DNA of 36,792 bases from Ruminococcus sp. (GCA_017404145.1 JAFRCW010000011.1:1-36792); one strand, 5' to 3'. Counted from the first letter of the stretch, positions 1 to 7,215 are shown. Notes: generated by a model from the sequence alone, not told the origin. Made by a program: numbers and translations.

Positions 1-24
1 ACTCTGCACTCTGCACTCTGCACT
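1..24. repeat. Heptamer tandem repeat (ACTCTGC)n
   Basis: Three full 7-bp units ACTCTGC plus ACT, running into the left edge of the window, so the full length is unknown. The same unit in reverse complement (TGCAGAG) occurs three times at 18384-18404. It lies just beyond the terminator of the metal exporter gene. Confidence 0.85.
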
Positions 25-58
25 AAAAAAGCTCCCTTGCGAGAGCTTTGGGAGCTTT
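25..58 (-). terminator. Rho-independent terminator of the metal exporter gene
   Basis: Nine-bp arms AAAGCTCCC (28-36) and GGGAGCTTT (50-58) form a hairpin. Read on the minus strand it is followed by a run of six U. It lies immediately after the stop codon of the 61-921 gene. Confidence 0.85.
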
Positions 59-60
59 GG

Positions 61-921
61 TTACCAGAACAGTCCGATCAGCAGTCCGAGCGCGACGGCG
101 CAGACGTATAAGAGCAGGGTGATCAGCAGATTCTGCTTGACTTTTTTGTTGAGGCGGAACAGCACTAAGAGTCCGACGCCGGCGTTCGCCATCAGTCCCG
201 CGATCATCTGACCGGGGGTGATCACGTTCTCCACATAAAGGTTGGTGATCAGCACCGAAGCGGAACAGTTGGGGATCAGTCCGATCAGCGCCAGCACCGC
301 TTCACCGAACACGGGAACGGATTTGATGATATTGGTCAGAAATTCAGAGCCCCACACCTCGAACACGATGTTCAGCGCGAGCGATACGAGAAAGATCAGC
401 AGCATCACCTTGCCGGTGTGCTTCAAGGCGGAGAGCCAGACGCTCTCTTCACAGTCGCAGTGCTCCTGTTCGCAGAATTCGTGGATATGCTGAGAATCCG
501 CGACCCTTTGTTTTTTGAGGATCCTCAGGACGATATCGATCAGAAAGCCTGCAAGAATACCGCCCGCGACCTTGAAGCCGAGAATCTTCAGAATCTCGGT
601 GACAGGGATCCGCGCGGAGATCAGGATCGGCAGCATCTCGTCGCTGGTGGAGAGAAATACCGAGAGCAGGGTGCCTAAGGTAACGATCCGCGCGGCATAG
701 AAGCCCGCGATCGCTCCCGAAAATCCGCACTGCGGAACGGCGCCCAGCAGTCCGCCGATGGCGGGACCCGCGTAGCCGACCTTGGCGACGGCTTTGTTCA
801 GTTTTTCTCCCGCTTTCTTTTCGATGAATTCCATCAGCAGATAAGCGAGAAAGAGGATCGGCAGCATCTTCAGACAGTCGAGGACCGTCTCAGACAGCAG
901 CTCCCAAATGGTTTCCCACAT
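61..921 (-). CDS. Putative heavy-metal (manganese/arsenic-type) efflux permease, ArsP_2/DUF2899 family
   Basis: About 286 residues, polytopic. Hydrophobic segments fall in two halves around a hydrophilic loop, a layout known for the putative 10-TM heavy-metal exporter family. The two halves carry similar motifs, GLLGAVPQCGFSGAIAGFY and GLIPNCSASVLITNLY, suggesting internal duplication, with a Cys in each near a Pro. The cytoplasmic loop (about residues 144-164) is rich in His, Cys and acidic residues (HIHEFCEQEHCDCEE), a likely metal-binding patch. An in-frame ATG 15 bp upstream has no ribosome binding site; GGAAGG lies 8 nt before the ATG at 921, so that start is chosen. Substrate is inferred from the family and loop only. 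It is a single-gene transcript with its own promoter and terminator. Confidence 0.75.
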   Translation of the reverse strand: MWETIWELLSETVLDCLKMLPILFLAYLLMEFIEKKAGEKLNKAVAKVGYAGPAIGGLLGAVPQCGFSGAIAGFYAARIVTLGTLLSVFLSTSDEMLPILISARIPVTEILKILGFKVAGGILAGFLIDIVLRILKKQRVADSQHIHEFCEQEHCDCEESVWLSALKHTGKVMLLIFLVSLALNIVFEVWGSEFLTNIIKSVPVFGEAVLALIGLIPNCSASVLITNLYVENVITPGQMIAGLMANAGVGLLVLFRLNKKVKQNLLITLLLYVCAVALGLLIGLFW

Positions 922-959
922 AGTGATACCTTCCATACGATGTTTTGTCAGTAAATGTA

Positions 960-988
960 ATGATAACAGATTCTAGCGGTTTAGTCAA
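960..988 (-). promoter_or_regulatory. Sigma-A-type promoter of the metal exporter gene
   Basis: On the minus strand TTGACT (983-988), a 17-bp spacer, then TATCAT (960-965). Transcription would start near 953, about 30 nt before the chosen ATG at 921, leaving no room for a riboswitch. Confidence 0.7.
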
Positions 989-1024
989 ATTATTTTCAAA
1001 ATTCTATTGCGTCCTCAGCCGGAA

Positions 1025-1047
1025 TATGATACACTTGGCGTATCATA
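1025..1047. promoter_or_regulatory. Perfect 8-bp inverted repeat upstream of the zinc-ribbon gene
   Basis: TATGATAC (1025-1032), 7-nt centre, GTATCATA (1040-1047), ending a few bases before the ribosome binding site GGGAGG. TATGAT could itself be a -10 element, so the palindrome may be an operator or an mRNA hairpin near the start. The regulator is unknown. Confidence 0.45.
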
Positions 1048-1064
1048 CATTGGGAGGTTTTAAT

Positions 1065-1643
1065 ATGACCAAAGATTTATTCTTCTGTTATCCCTGTCAG
1101 CCGATGCAGGTCTATTCCGCGTATCTCCAAACCGCCAACGAGCAGTTCTCCAAGCAGTGCCGCGAAGATATCAAAGGCGTTGTCTTTTCGTTCGGTCTGG
1201 ACTATTCCTTCAAGTATAATATGAACGGCGGCTCCTGCTCGGTTCGTTTTATGCCCTATCAGGGCGGCACCGCCGTCGCGATCCACTATACCGTGGTTCA
1301 GCTGTTCGGCGCAAAGATCGGAAAGCACTCGACGGATATGACCTCTTACGCCGACAGGCTTCTCGGCGTTGTGAATCAGCCGGCGCAGCTGAATCTCAAA
1401 ATGTTCACCGACTATGAAGCGTCGCTCTCCGCTCAGAACGGGCAGCCCCCTGCGGTCAATCCGCAGGGTTCGGGAGCTCCTTTATGTCCCAACTGCGGCG
1501 GATCGCTGATGCCGGGCGCGAAGTTTTGCGTCTCCTGCGGCAAGCCGGTACCCGCGTCGCCTGCCGTATGTCCTAACTGCGGTAGACCGTTTCAAGGAAA
1601 TGAGAACTTCTGTGTCGGTTGCGGTACCAAAAGACCGGGATGA
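1065..1643 (+). CDS. Double zinc-ribbon protein with an uncharacterised N-terminal domain
   Basis: 192 residues. The start is the ATG at 1065, with GGGAGG about 8 nt upstream; a longer reading frame from 945 lacks a ribosome binding site and passes through the inverted repeat at 1025-1047. Residues 1-105 form a compact domain I do not recognise, with alternating beta-like stretches. A Gln/Pro-rich linker follows, then two zinc ribbons: Cys141, 144, 155, 158 and Cys169, 172, 183, 186 (CPNCG...FCVSCG and CPNCG...FCVGCG). No signal peptide or membrane segment is visible, so it is probably cytoplasmic. Such ribbons often occur as adaptors in Firmicutes proteins; nothing here indicates a specific function. 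It converges with the phosphatase gene and shares a bidirectional terminator. Confidence 0.7.
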   Translation: MTKDLFFCYPCQPMQVYSAYLQTANEQFSKQCREDIKGVVFSFGLDYSFKYNMNGGSCSVRFMPYQGGTAVAIHYTVVQLFGAKIGKHSTDMTSYADRLLGVVNQPAQLNLKMFTDYEASLSAQNGQPPAVNPQGSGAPLCPNCGGSLMPGAKFCVSCGKPVPASPAVCPNCGRPFQGNENFCVGCGTKRPG

Positions 1644-1660
1644 TCTATATGTGCATTAAA

Positions 1661-1685
1661 AAAGGACGGCAAAGCCGTCCTTTCC
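1661..1685. terminator. Bidirectional terminator between converging genes
   Basis: Ten-bp arms AAAGGACGGC (1661-1670) and GCCGTCCTTT (1674-1683) with a 3-nt loop. An A tract lies to the left and a T-rich tract to the right, so it can serve both the zinc-ribbon gene and the phosphatase gene. Confidence 0.85.
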
Positions 1686-1693
1686 TTTTGCTG

Positions 1694-3340
1694 TTATTGA
1701 TTATCGTCGTCTCTGAGCTCGAAGCAGAGCATCGTCAGATCGTCGAACTGCGGCGCGTCACCGACAAAGCTGTTCACGGCATTTGATACGCCGTCAAGGA
1801 TTTCTTTCGGAGATTTGTCCTTATATCGGTTGAGCGCTTCTGTCATCCGATCAAGTGTGAACATCCGTGTGTTTTGATCGGTCGCCTCCGGCAAGCCGTC
1901 GGTATATAAGAACAGCTTGTCTCCTTTGTTCAGCTGAATTTCATCGTTCTTGTACTTCACGCCCGGCATTCCGCCGATCACGAAACCGTGCTTGGTTTTC
2001 AAGATCTCAAACTCTCCGCCTTTGCGGCAGATCACCGGATCCTCGTGACCCGCGTTGGCGGCGGTCAGTTTTCCGGTGGAGAGTTCCAGAATGCCCAGCC
2101 ATACCGTGACGAACATATCCGCTTTGTTGTGTTCGCAGACATTCTCGTTGACAAAACGCAGAATTTCAGCGGGATCACCGCCCATCTGCGCGCGGTTGGT
2201 GATCAGGATGTTCGATACCATCATAAACAGCGCAGCGGGAACGCCCTTTCCGGATACATCCGCCATCACCAGCGCCAGATGATCGTCATCGATCAGCAGA
2301 TAGTTGTAAAAATCTCCGCCGACCTCCTTCGCCGGATTCATCAGGGCGTAAATGTCAAAATCTTTTCTGTCGGGGAACGCGGGGAAAGTGTCCGGCAGAG
2401 AATTCTCCTGAATCGTAGCGGCGATGGAAAGCTCCGCGCCGATCCTTTCTTTTTCCGCGGTAAAGGCGGTCAGGTCATCAATATACTGTACCATGCTCGT
2501 TTCCATATGATCAATGGAGGCGGCAAGGTTTTGGAGAACCTCATAGCGGCTGATCCTGCCGAGAGGCTCGCCCTTCGCGTTTTCACCGGCAAAACGCGTC
2601 GCTTCTTTCGAGACCGCTTCCACAGGCTTGATAATGCTGATTCTGATGAACAGCGCAGAAAAAACGGTGACTGCCGCTACCAGAATCAAAACGCCGAAGA
2701 CGATCATCAGGATGTACGGCTTGAAGGCTTCTTCCATTTCTCTGATCGGACGCTGCATACACAGGATTGCCGTCACGTCGCCGCTGCCATTTTTGATAGG
2801 GACCATCGTGGTAATATGCGGATGCACACCGCCCGGAGGATTCATCCGAAAAACGGTTTCATAGGCGGATTCGTGCTGATAAAGATTCTGATACTTCGCT
2901 CTGTATTCATCGTTGGTGGTGTCGCGCTGATAGCCGAGTTCCCATTCCGTATAGTTGGAGTCATCCACGCTGTTGTTCACACAGTTAAAGACAGAGACAA
3001 AGCTGCCGTAATCGCCGGTGTCGACCTGAATCACATAAACCAGAGAAACATTCAGCTTTTGACAGCACATATCCAGCTGCTGTTTTGTATGAGCGTATTC
3101 CTTTTCTTCCTCTTCTGAGTCAAAGCCCCTGAGATAGTTGTCGATATGGTCGCCGTTGACGAAGATCGACGCTGAGTCAGCCATATGATAGGTGACGGTA
3201 GAATACTCCTCTTTGAACGCGGTGACAAAGGAGTTGTTGCCGATGAGGCATATAATAAATCCGAAGATCAGCATCAGACCGATCAGAACGCCGATCACGT
3301 TGACCGACATATTGGAGCTGATTTTATTCAATTTCTTCAT
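1694..3340 (-). CDS. Membrane-bound PP2C-type serine phosphatase (SpoIIE/RsbU family) with sensor and HAMP domains
   Basis: 548 residues. A transmembrane helix (about 12-34), an extracytoplasmic sensor region (35-208) with a Cache-like look, a second helix (about 209-232) and a HAMP-type linker (233-290) precede the phosphatase domain (about 300-545). Its metal-binding motifs are visible: VGGDFYN, ADVSGKGVPAALFM, YTDGLPEA and FDDLTML. Known relatives dephosphorylate anti-anti-sigma factors (SpoIIAA/RsbV type) in partner-switching pathways; the partner genes are not in this window. The ribosome binding site before the ATG at 3340 is weak. A good promoter lies at 3460-3488, giving a leader of about 110 nt. 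The external ligand is unknown. Confidence 0.88.
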   Translation of the reverse strand: MKKLNKISSNMSVNVIGVLIGLMLIFGFIICLIGNNSFVTAFKEEYSTVTYHMADSASIFVNGDHIDNYLRGFDSEEEEKEYAHTKQQLDMCCQKLNVSLVYVIQVDTGDYGSFVSVFNCVNNSVDDSNYTEWELGYQRDTTNDEYRAKYQNLYQHESAYETVFRMNPPGGVHPHITTMVPIKNGSGDVTAILCMQRPIREMEEAFKPYILMIVFGVLILVAAVTVFSALFIRISIIKPVEAVSKEATRFAGENAKGEPLGRISRYEVLQNLAASIDHMETSMVQYIDDLTAFTAEKERIGAELSIAATIQENSLPDTFPAFPDRKDFDIYALMNPAKEVGGDFYNYLLIDDDHLALVMADVSGKGVPAALFMMVSNILITNRAQMGGDPAEILRFVNENVCEHNKADMFVTVWLGILELSTGKLTAANAGHEDPVICRKGGEFEILKTKHGFVIGGMPGVKYKNDEIQLNKGDKLFLYTDGLPEATDQNTRMFTLDRMTEALNRYKDKSPKEILDGVSNAVNSFVGDAPQFDDLTMLCFELRDDDNQ

Positions 3341-3459
3341 ATGGATACCATCACTTTCTCAAAATGATGCGGGGAATCAGGATTGAGGGGATGACCGAAA
3401 GTACACGTTTTGTTTCTGAAACGGAACAGAGGATCCTTTGCGGGATATTCAGTAATAAA

Positions 3460-3488
3460 AATATAGCATATTCTGATTTGAGAGTCAA
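3460..3488 (-). promoter_or_regulatory. Promoter of the SpoIIE-type phosphatase gene
   Basis: On the minus strand TTGACT (3483-3488), 17-bp spacer, TATATT (3460-3465). Confidence 0.65.
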
Positions 3489-3537
3489 TATTTCGGGATA
3501 GCCAAATGGGAGACAAATGGAGAATACAAATAGAAAT

Positions 3538-3558
3538 CCCTGCCACGATGTGACAGGG
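3538..3558. terminator. Orphan hairpin of the CCTGcCAC/GTGaCAGG type
   Basis: CCCTGCCAC (3538-3546), 3-nt loop, GTGACAGGG (3550-3558), followed by GTTTGCTTT. It resembles the terminators at 30806-30835 and 36419-36447, but no gene is visible just upstream on the plus strand. It may be a relict terminator. Confidence 0.45.
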
Positions 3559-3723
3559 GTTTGCTTTGACATATCCGTAAAAAATAGATTTTTTTGACAA
3601 AAGCTGCAAACAGATACGAACTCTCGTATTCGGTCAATACATTTCATTATACGGTTTTTCAGTCTATATTTTGAAAAGCCTGTCATATTTTACTGAAGAC
3701 TTAAGACTGAAAAATGAATAATA

Positions 3724-3767
3724 CAAAGTGAAAACCCTGCCGCGCTTGCGACAGGGTTTTCACTTTG
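3724..3767 (-). terminator. Hairpin next to the tRNA-Ser 3'-end copy
   Basis: Sixteen-bp arms CAAAGTGAAAACCCTG (3724-3739) and CAGGGTTTTCACTTTG (3752-3767), with a further CGC/GCG pairing inside. One base separates it from the 18-bp tRNA-Ser 3'-end copy at 3768-3785, the same layout as the terminator at 4069-4109 beside the intact tRNA. It may be the original tRNA terminator. Confidence 0.5.
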
Positions 3768-3785
3768 ACGGAGGACAAGGGATTT
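3768..3785 (-). repeat. 18-bp copy of the tRNA-Ser(GCU) 3' end (att-like direct repeat)
   Basis: ACGGAGGACAAGGGATTT at 3768-3785 is identical to 4111-4128, the acceptor stem and start of the T arm of the intact tRNA-Ser. The similarity stops right after this. The two copies are 343 bp apart and each is flanked by a hairpin. This is the pattern left by site-specific integration at a tRNA 3' end, but no integrase gene is present, so the interpretation is inferred. Confidence 0.6.
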
Positions 3786-4068
3786 CCTCTCTTTCGGTTC
3801 CCGAATCAGCCTTCGCAGAAGGATCTGCTCGGCTTCTTCGACCGCTGCGCCTCTCCCCAAAAAGCTGGGGATTTTGGGGGTTCCCTTAATCGTCCACCGG
3901 ACGCGCTCAGATAAATGGGGTCCCCAAAATGATATTTTCATTTTGGGGAGAGGAGGAGTCGCAAAACGAGGTCAAAGAACAACTGATTGTTGTTCTTACC
4001 GAGTGGAGCGAACGACGACGAGTTCCCGCCGCAAAAGCGGCGCTCGGGTAAAAACGTTTATTTCATTT
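3786..4068. other. Gene-free segment between the tRNA 3'-end repeats
   Basis: About 280 bp with no convincing gene. It contains nested inverted repeats: CCCCAAAA-type stretches at 3855-3880 and 3917-3949 in opposite orientation, a TTTTGGGGA/TCCCCAAAA pair, and a GC-rich hairpin CCGCCGCAAAAGCGGCG (4027-4043). The sequence looks like stacked repeat fragments and not coding DNA. Confidence 0.4.
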
Positions 4069-4109
4069 CATAACAAAGCCCTAAGCTATCCGCTTAGGGC
4101 TTTGTTATG
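4069..4109 (-). terminator. Terminator-like hairpin downstream of the tRNA-Ser pair
   Basis: Perfect 18-bp arms (4069-4086 and 4092-4109) around the 5-nt loop TATCC. Located 2 nt after the 3' end of tRNA-Ser(GCU) on the minus strand. No long U run follows, but the distal arm is U-rich. Confidence 0.7.
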
Positions 4110-4111
4110 AA

Positions 4112-4198
4112 CGGAGGACAAGGGATTTGAACCCTCGCGCCGCGTTAGCGACCTACTCCCTTAGCAGGGGAGCCTCTTCACCACTTGAGTAATCCTCC
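4112..4198 (-). tRNA. tRNA-Ser (anticodon GCU)
   Basis: Read on the minus strand, the acceptor stem GGAGGAT pairs with GTCCTCC, with discriminator G. The anticodon loop CTGCTAA gives GCU. A long variable arm (GTAGGTCGCTAACGCGGCGC region) marks a class II serine tRNA, and the T arm reads GAGGG-TTCAAAT-CCCTT. CCA is not encoded. It is the second gene of a two-tRNA transcript. Confidence 0.93.
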
Positions 4199-4225
4199 GT
4201 GTGAAGTGTTTTGTTTTGATAGAGA

Positions 4226-4314
4226 TGGCGGAGAGGAAGGGATTCGAACCCTTGGTCCCTTGCGGGATCACTAGTTTTCAAGACTAGCTCCTTAAACCAC
4301 TCGGACACCTCTCC
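4226..4314 (-). tRNA. tRNA-Ser (anticodon UGA)
   Basis: Acceptor stem GGAGAGG pairs with CCTCTCC, followed by G and an encoded CCA (4226-4228). The anticodon stem CTAGT/ACTAG holds the loop with TGA. The long variable arm (GATCCCGCAAGGGACC) is typical of serine tRNAs. Transcribed first, from the promoter at 4329-4357, then tRNA-Ser(GCU) 27 nt downstream. Confidence 0.95.
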
Positions 4315-4328
4315 AAACAGCATAACAA

Positions 4329-4357
4329 ATTTTATCATACCGTTTGGCAATTGTCAA
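4329..4357 (-). promoter_or_regulatory. Strong promoter of the tRNA-Ser pair
   Basis: On the minus strand consensus TTGACA (4352-4357), 17-bp spacer, TAAAAT (4329-4334). The -10 lies about 15 bp before the mature 5' end of tRNA-Ser(UGA). Confidence 0.85.
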
Positions 4358-4394
4358 GGGTTTTCCGATAGGCTGTAAGCTTTTTGCGTATACC

Positions 4395-4568
4395 GTAGGG
4401 AACGATGCCTCCTCCGGGCGAGGACAGCAGTTCCTCAGCCGGAGACAGCGCCCTTCTGTTCTTCGGACACCTCCCCAACGGGGGGGAGATCTCCTTTTGT
4501 CCGCGCTGCGGACATTTCCCCTGACAGGGGAATATGATCGTGCTGCTCGCAGGACGATTCATAGGGAT
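4395..4568. other. Gene-free region with stacked small hairpins
   Basis: No gene is supported. It starts with a GTAGGG motif (4395-4400) and contains several short hairpins: CTCCCC/GGGGAG (4468-4492), GTCCGC/GCGGAC (4499-4513) and CCCCTGACAGGGG (4517-4529). It resembles degenerate intergenic repeats, directly before the inverted-repeat element at 4569. Confidence 0.4.
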
Positions 4569-4694
4569 GTAGGGCAGGGGCTTGCTCCCGCCGCAACGCT
4601 TGTGAATATGTTGTTGAAAAGCGAAGCAGGAATTGCGTTGCTTATGATGTACAGATAACGGAAACGTTTCGGCGGGAGCAAGCCCCCGCCCTAC
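4569..4694. repeat. MITE-like inverted-repeat element with GTAGGG ends
   Basis: About 126 bp bounded by 25-bp inverted arms (4569-4593 and 4670-4694), identical except for one base; the arms begin GTAGGGC and end CCCGCCG. One arm recurs alone at 20374-20398. The inner sequence ending in AACGTTTCGGC is also found in the related element at 20454-20602. No open reading frame is inside, so it would be non-autonomous. Confidence 0.7.
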
Positions 4695-4771
4695 GTCTCT
4701 TTGCAACGCCCTACGACTCTTTGTAACCGATATTTATGATACGGGGATTCTTCGCTTTGCTCTGAATGACA

Positions 4772-4806
4772 ATTCTAAATTCCTCATTCCCGATTCCTGA
4801 TTCCTC
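4772..4806. repeat. Heptamer tandem repeat (ATTCCTC-type)
   Basis: Five consecutive 7-bp units in phase: ATTCTAA, ATTCCTC, ATTCCCG, ATTCCTG, ATTCCTC. The array ends one base before the stop codon of the DegV gene (4808-4810). Confidence 0.8.
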
Positions 4807-4807
4807 A

Positions 4808-5683
4808 TTATTTAAACCGAACACTGTCGTCGCCGAAGAAGAACAGCGCGAGGGTGCCGGGGCCGACATGGGAGCCGGTGACAGGCTCGTATTCTACGGT
4901 GAGGATATCCTTGGGCGGCTTCTTTTTGTTCAGCAGAGAGATCAGATACTGTGCGTCCTCCACACAGTCCGCGTGAGCGATACCGACGGTCTGCTCCTCG
5001 GGCTTTTCGACGAGCATATTGTACTTTTGCGCCATCATTTCGATGGAGCGTTTTCTGCCGATCGCTTTGGAAAAGTTGACGATCTGTCCGTCCTCGTTAC
5101 CTTTTAAAAGAGGCTTGATCTGAAGCATATTGCCGACCACGGCGGCGCTGCCGGTCAGTCTGCCGGTGTTCTTCAGATAGTTCAGATCGTCTACCGTGAA
5201 CACCTGATACATTTTTTTGACGAGCTTGCCGAGTGTCGCATGGGTGGTGGAGAGGGAACGTCCGCGGTCTCTCATCTCGATCGCCTTTTGTACAAAGATC
5301 CCTTCACCTAAAGAAGCGCCGAGCGTGTCCAACAGTAAGATTTCTCTGCCGGAGAAGTCTGCGAGCAGTTCGTCCTTCGCCATCTGAGCGCTGTGGAAGG
5401 AGCCGGAGATTCCCGAGCTCATCGAGACAAAAAGGATGTCCTCGCCCGACTCGAGTATGGGACGGAAAAAGTCGATATACGACTGGGGATTGATCTGAGA
5501 GGTGCTGATCTTCGCGCCGAGGCGCATCGCTTTATAGAACTTTTTGCCGTCGAAGCCCTCGGTGTCAACGCAGGAATACTCCTTGCCGTTGATATAATAG
5601 GAGAACGGAATGACCGCAACGTTATTTTGTCTGAGATAATCGGTCGGTAAGTTAGACGATGTGTCTGTGATGATACGAAACAT
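4808..5683 (-). CDS. DegV family fatty-acid-binding protein
   Basis: 291 residues from the ATG at 5683, chosen because GAAGGTGA lies 5-6 nt upstream; an earlier in-frame ATG at 5701 has no such site. The opening FRIITDTSSNLP, SMSSGISGSFHSAQMA in the middle and the FTVDDLNYLKNTGRL stretch are hallmarks of the DegV family. Members bind a fatty acid in a deep pocket between an N- and a C-terminal alpha/beta domain; some act as FakB with a FakA kinase, which is absent here. It is cytoplasmic, with no signal peptide. It is alone on its transcript; a weak promoter-like TTGCTA-N17-TAGGAT lies upstream on the minus strand. A heptamer array touches its stop codon. Confidence 0.92.
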   Translation of the reverse strand: MFRIITDTSSNLPTDYLRQNNVAVIPFSYYINGKEYSCVDTEGFDGKKFYKAMRLGAKISTSQINPQSYIDFFRPILESGEDILFVSMSSGISGSFHSAQMAKDELLADFSGREILLLDTLGASLGEGIFVQKAIEMRDRGRSLSTTHATLGKLVKKMYQVFTVDDLNYLKNTGRLTGSAAVVGNMLQIKPLLKGNEDGQIVNFSKAIGRKRSIEMMAQKYNMLVEKPEEQTVGIAHADCVEDAQYLISLLNKKKPPKDILTVEYEPVTGSHVGPGTLALFFFGDDSVRFK

Positions 5684-5946
5684 TTTTTCACCTTCAAACA
5701 TATTTGCCGCCGTGCGGCTTGCTGGTCTTATCCTATGACATTACGAGAGAAATAGCAATCTACATTCGCTGTTTTGACTCTACAAAAGGGGAGAGGGGAT
5801 TCTATCGGAAAGATTCCGGCTATATCACCGGTAGAATTTCCACTCTACGATCAGGAGAGTTTTAGTATTTATCGGTATTTCAGGGAGATTTCGGAAGAAA
5901 GCGCGGTTTTTTCTCAGAACTTGGAAGAAGTGACAATATTTTTGGA
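5684..5946. other. Gene-free region with one long hairpin
   Basis: Only short unsupported reading frames occur. An inverted repeat ATTCTATCGG (5799-5808) / CCGGTAGAAT (5828-5837) could form a stem with one G:U pair; its function is unknown. Confidence 0.4.
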
Positions 5947-5975
5947 TTGCGGCAGGGAATACGCCTTGTTAGAAT
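5947..5975 (+). promoter_or_regulatory. Candidate promoter of the CAP-domain gene
   Basis: TTGCGG (5947-5952), 17-bp spacer, TAGAAT (5970-5975). The -35 is poor. The start would be about 50 nt before the ATG at 6030. Confidence 0.4.
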
Positions 5976-6029
5976 AGCTTCAGGAGAACATATTCGATAT
6001 GATCCCCGTCAAAACTAAGGAGGTATGTT

Positions 6030-6899
6030 ATGAAAAGATTCGTAAGTATATTATTGTCGCTGGTGTTGCTGATCGGTGTGCCGGTCGTGTCCGCATCTGC
6101 GGCTGATAATCCGTCACGGCGGTTTTGTATGGGCGGCAGCTGTCAGAACGCGGTGAGTGTGCTGAAAGGCTACGGATGTCAGGATCCTTCCGCCGCGCTC
6201 AACTTATATGTCAACACTGATTCCTACTGCAGTCTGTCGGATGTACTGCGCAAGTACGGCTGTTCTCAAAAGAGCTGTGAGAATATTATCAACGCTTTGC
6301 GCAATTGCGGTTATGACGTCGATATCGTCAATGAGGGCGGTATCACCGTCGCGCCCGATCCTGTCGTCATTGAAACGATGCCGGTGGAGACGATCCCGCC
6401 GTCTGCGGCGGAAAAAGCGACAGGGGCTCCCGCTGTCACTGAGACAAAGCTGGAGACCCAAGCGGCGAATGTGATGGAGACAGCGCCCGTGACAGAGTCT
6501 TCAACAGAGCCGCAGCGCTTCACACCGAATGAATATGAACAAGAGGTCGTCCGTCTGGTCAACGAGATCCGCGCGATGTATCTGGTGCGGGAGCTGACGC
6601 TCAGCGAAGAGCTGTGCGAGATCGCGCACATCAAAGCACAGGATATGAGCGAGAAGCGTTATTTTGATCACACTTCGCCCACCTACGGTTCGCCGTTCGA
6701 TATGATGAAGTCGTTCGGGATCTCCTACCGCACCGCGGGGGAGAATATCGCGATGGGCTACCGCACGCCGCAGCAGGTGGTGGACGCGTGGATGAACTCG
6801 ACCGCGCACAGAACCAATATCCTCAACTCGAACTTCACACAGATCGGAGTAGGATACTGCGAAAACGGTCATTACTGGAGTCAGATGTTTGTCGGATAG
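6030..6899 (+). CDS. Secreted CAP-domain (SCP/PR-1-like) protein with Cys-rich N-terminal region
   Basis: 289 residues, preceded by AAGGAGG 7 nt before the ATG. A signal peptide (about 1-25, KRFVSILLSLVLLIGVPVVSASA) is followed by a segment with seven Cys (about 30-100), then a Pro/Thr/Glu linker. The CAP domain (about 165-289) shows the usual landmarks: LVNEIRAMYLVRELTLSEEL, an HIKAQDM helix, RYFDHTSPTYGSPFDMM, TAGENIAMGY, VVDAWMNSTAHRTNILN and IGVGY near the end. Bacterial CAP proteins are extracellular and of largely unknown biochemical role. The Cys-rich region has two similar halves (YGCQDPSAALN and YGCSQKSCENI), suggesting a small repeated domain I do not recognise. A heptamer array begins 3 bp after the stop. 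Confidence 0.88.
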   Translation: MKRFVSILLSLVLLIGVPVVSASAADNPSRRFCMGGSCQNAVSVLKGYGCQDPSAALNLYVNTDSYCSLSDVLRKYGCSQKSCENIINALRNCGYDVDIVNEGGITVAPDPVVIETMPVETIPPSAAEKATGAPAVTETKLETQAANVMETAPVTESSTEPQRFTPNEYEQEVVRLVNEIRAMYLVRELTLSEELCEIAHIKAQDMSEKRYFDHTSPTYGSPFDMMKSFGISYRTAGENIAMGYRTPQQVVDAWMNSTAHRTNILNSNFTQIGVGYCENGHYWSQMFVG

Positions 6900-6902
6900 T
6901 TG

Positions 6903-6951
6903 TTAGTGGTTAGTGATTAGTGGTTAGTGGTTAGTGGTTGGTGATTGGAAA
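6903..6951. repeat. Heptamer tandem repeat (TTAGTGG)n
   Basis: Seven units in strict 7-bp phase: TTAGTGG, TTAGTGA, three TTAGTGG, TTGGTGA, TTGGAAA. It lies between the stop codon of the CAP gene and its terminator, so it is transcribed as 3' untranslated sequence. Confidence 0.85.
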
Positions 6952-6972
6952 AACAGAAATCAAAAGGGAATG

Positions 6973-7005
6973 ATCCCGTCGGCTTACCGGCGGGATTTTT
7001 CTTTT
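6973..7005 (+). terminator. Terminator of the CAP-domain gene
   Basis: ATCCCGTCGG (6973-6982), loop CTTA, CCGGCGGGAT (6987-6996), then TTTTCTTTT. Confidence 0.85.
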
Positions 7006-7104
7006 ATGAAAAAATGCATTTCGGACAGTGAAATGAAACATTTTTCTTTATTCGAATTGTCATTTTTTGACACAATTTCCCTTTTTTCTCCAGTGAAATT
7101 AAAA

Positions 7105-7121
7105 GGTTACAAGTTGTAACC
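7105..7121. promoter_or_regulatory. Perfect palindrome upstream of the NlpC/P60 gene
   Basis: GGTTACAA, centre G, TTGTAACC: a 17-bp dyad about 95 bp upstream of the -35 element, in an AT-rich region. Likely a protein binding site; the factor is unknown. Confidence 0.45.
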
Positions 7122-7215
7122 AGCCAAAATATGAACAATTTTTGTACAGATTGTATACAAATATGAATAAATTCTTAATTTTAATGGCAGAATAACTATA
7201 TTTTTCAAAAAAAGG

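Noticed and set aside
1988..3118. Plus-strand reading frame of 376 codons
   Set aside because: Antisense of the SpoIIE-type phosphatase, whose catalytic motifs are intact; the antisense product is rich in Arg, His and Asp and resembles nothing known.
3768..3860. A third tRNA-Ser gene or pseudogene
   Set aside because: Only the last 18 bp match; there is no anticodon arm or variable arm beyond them.
5774..5977. 67-codon reading frame in the gap before the CAP-domain gene
   Set aside because: No ribosome binding site, no hydrophobic or domain pattern, and it spans a likely promoter and a hairpin.
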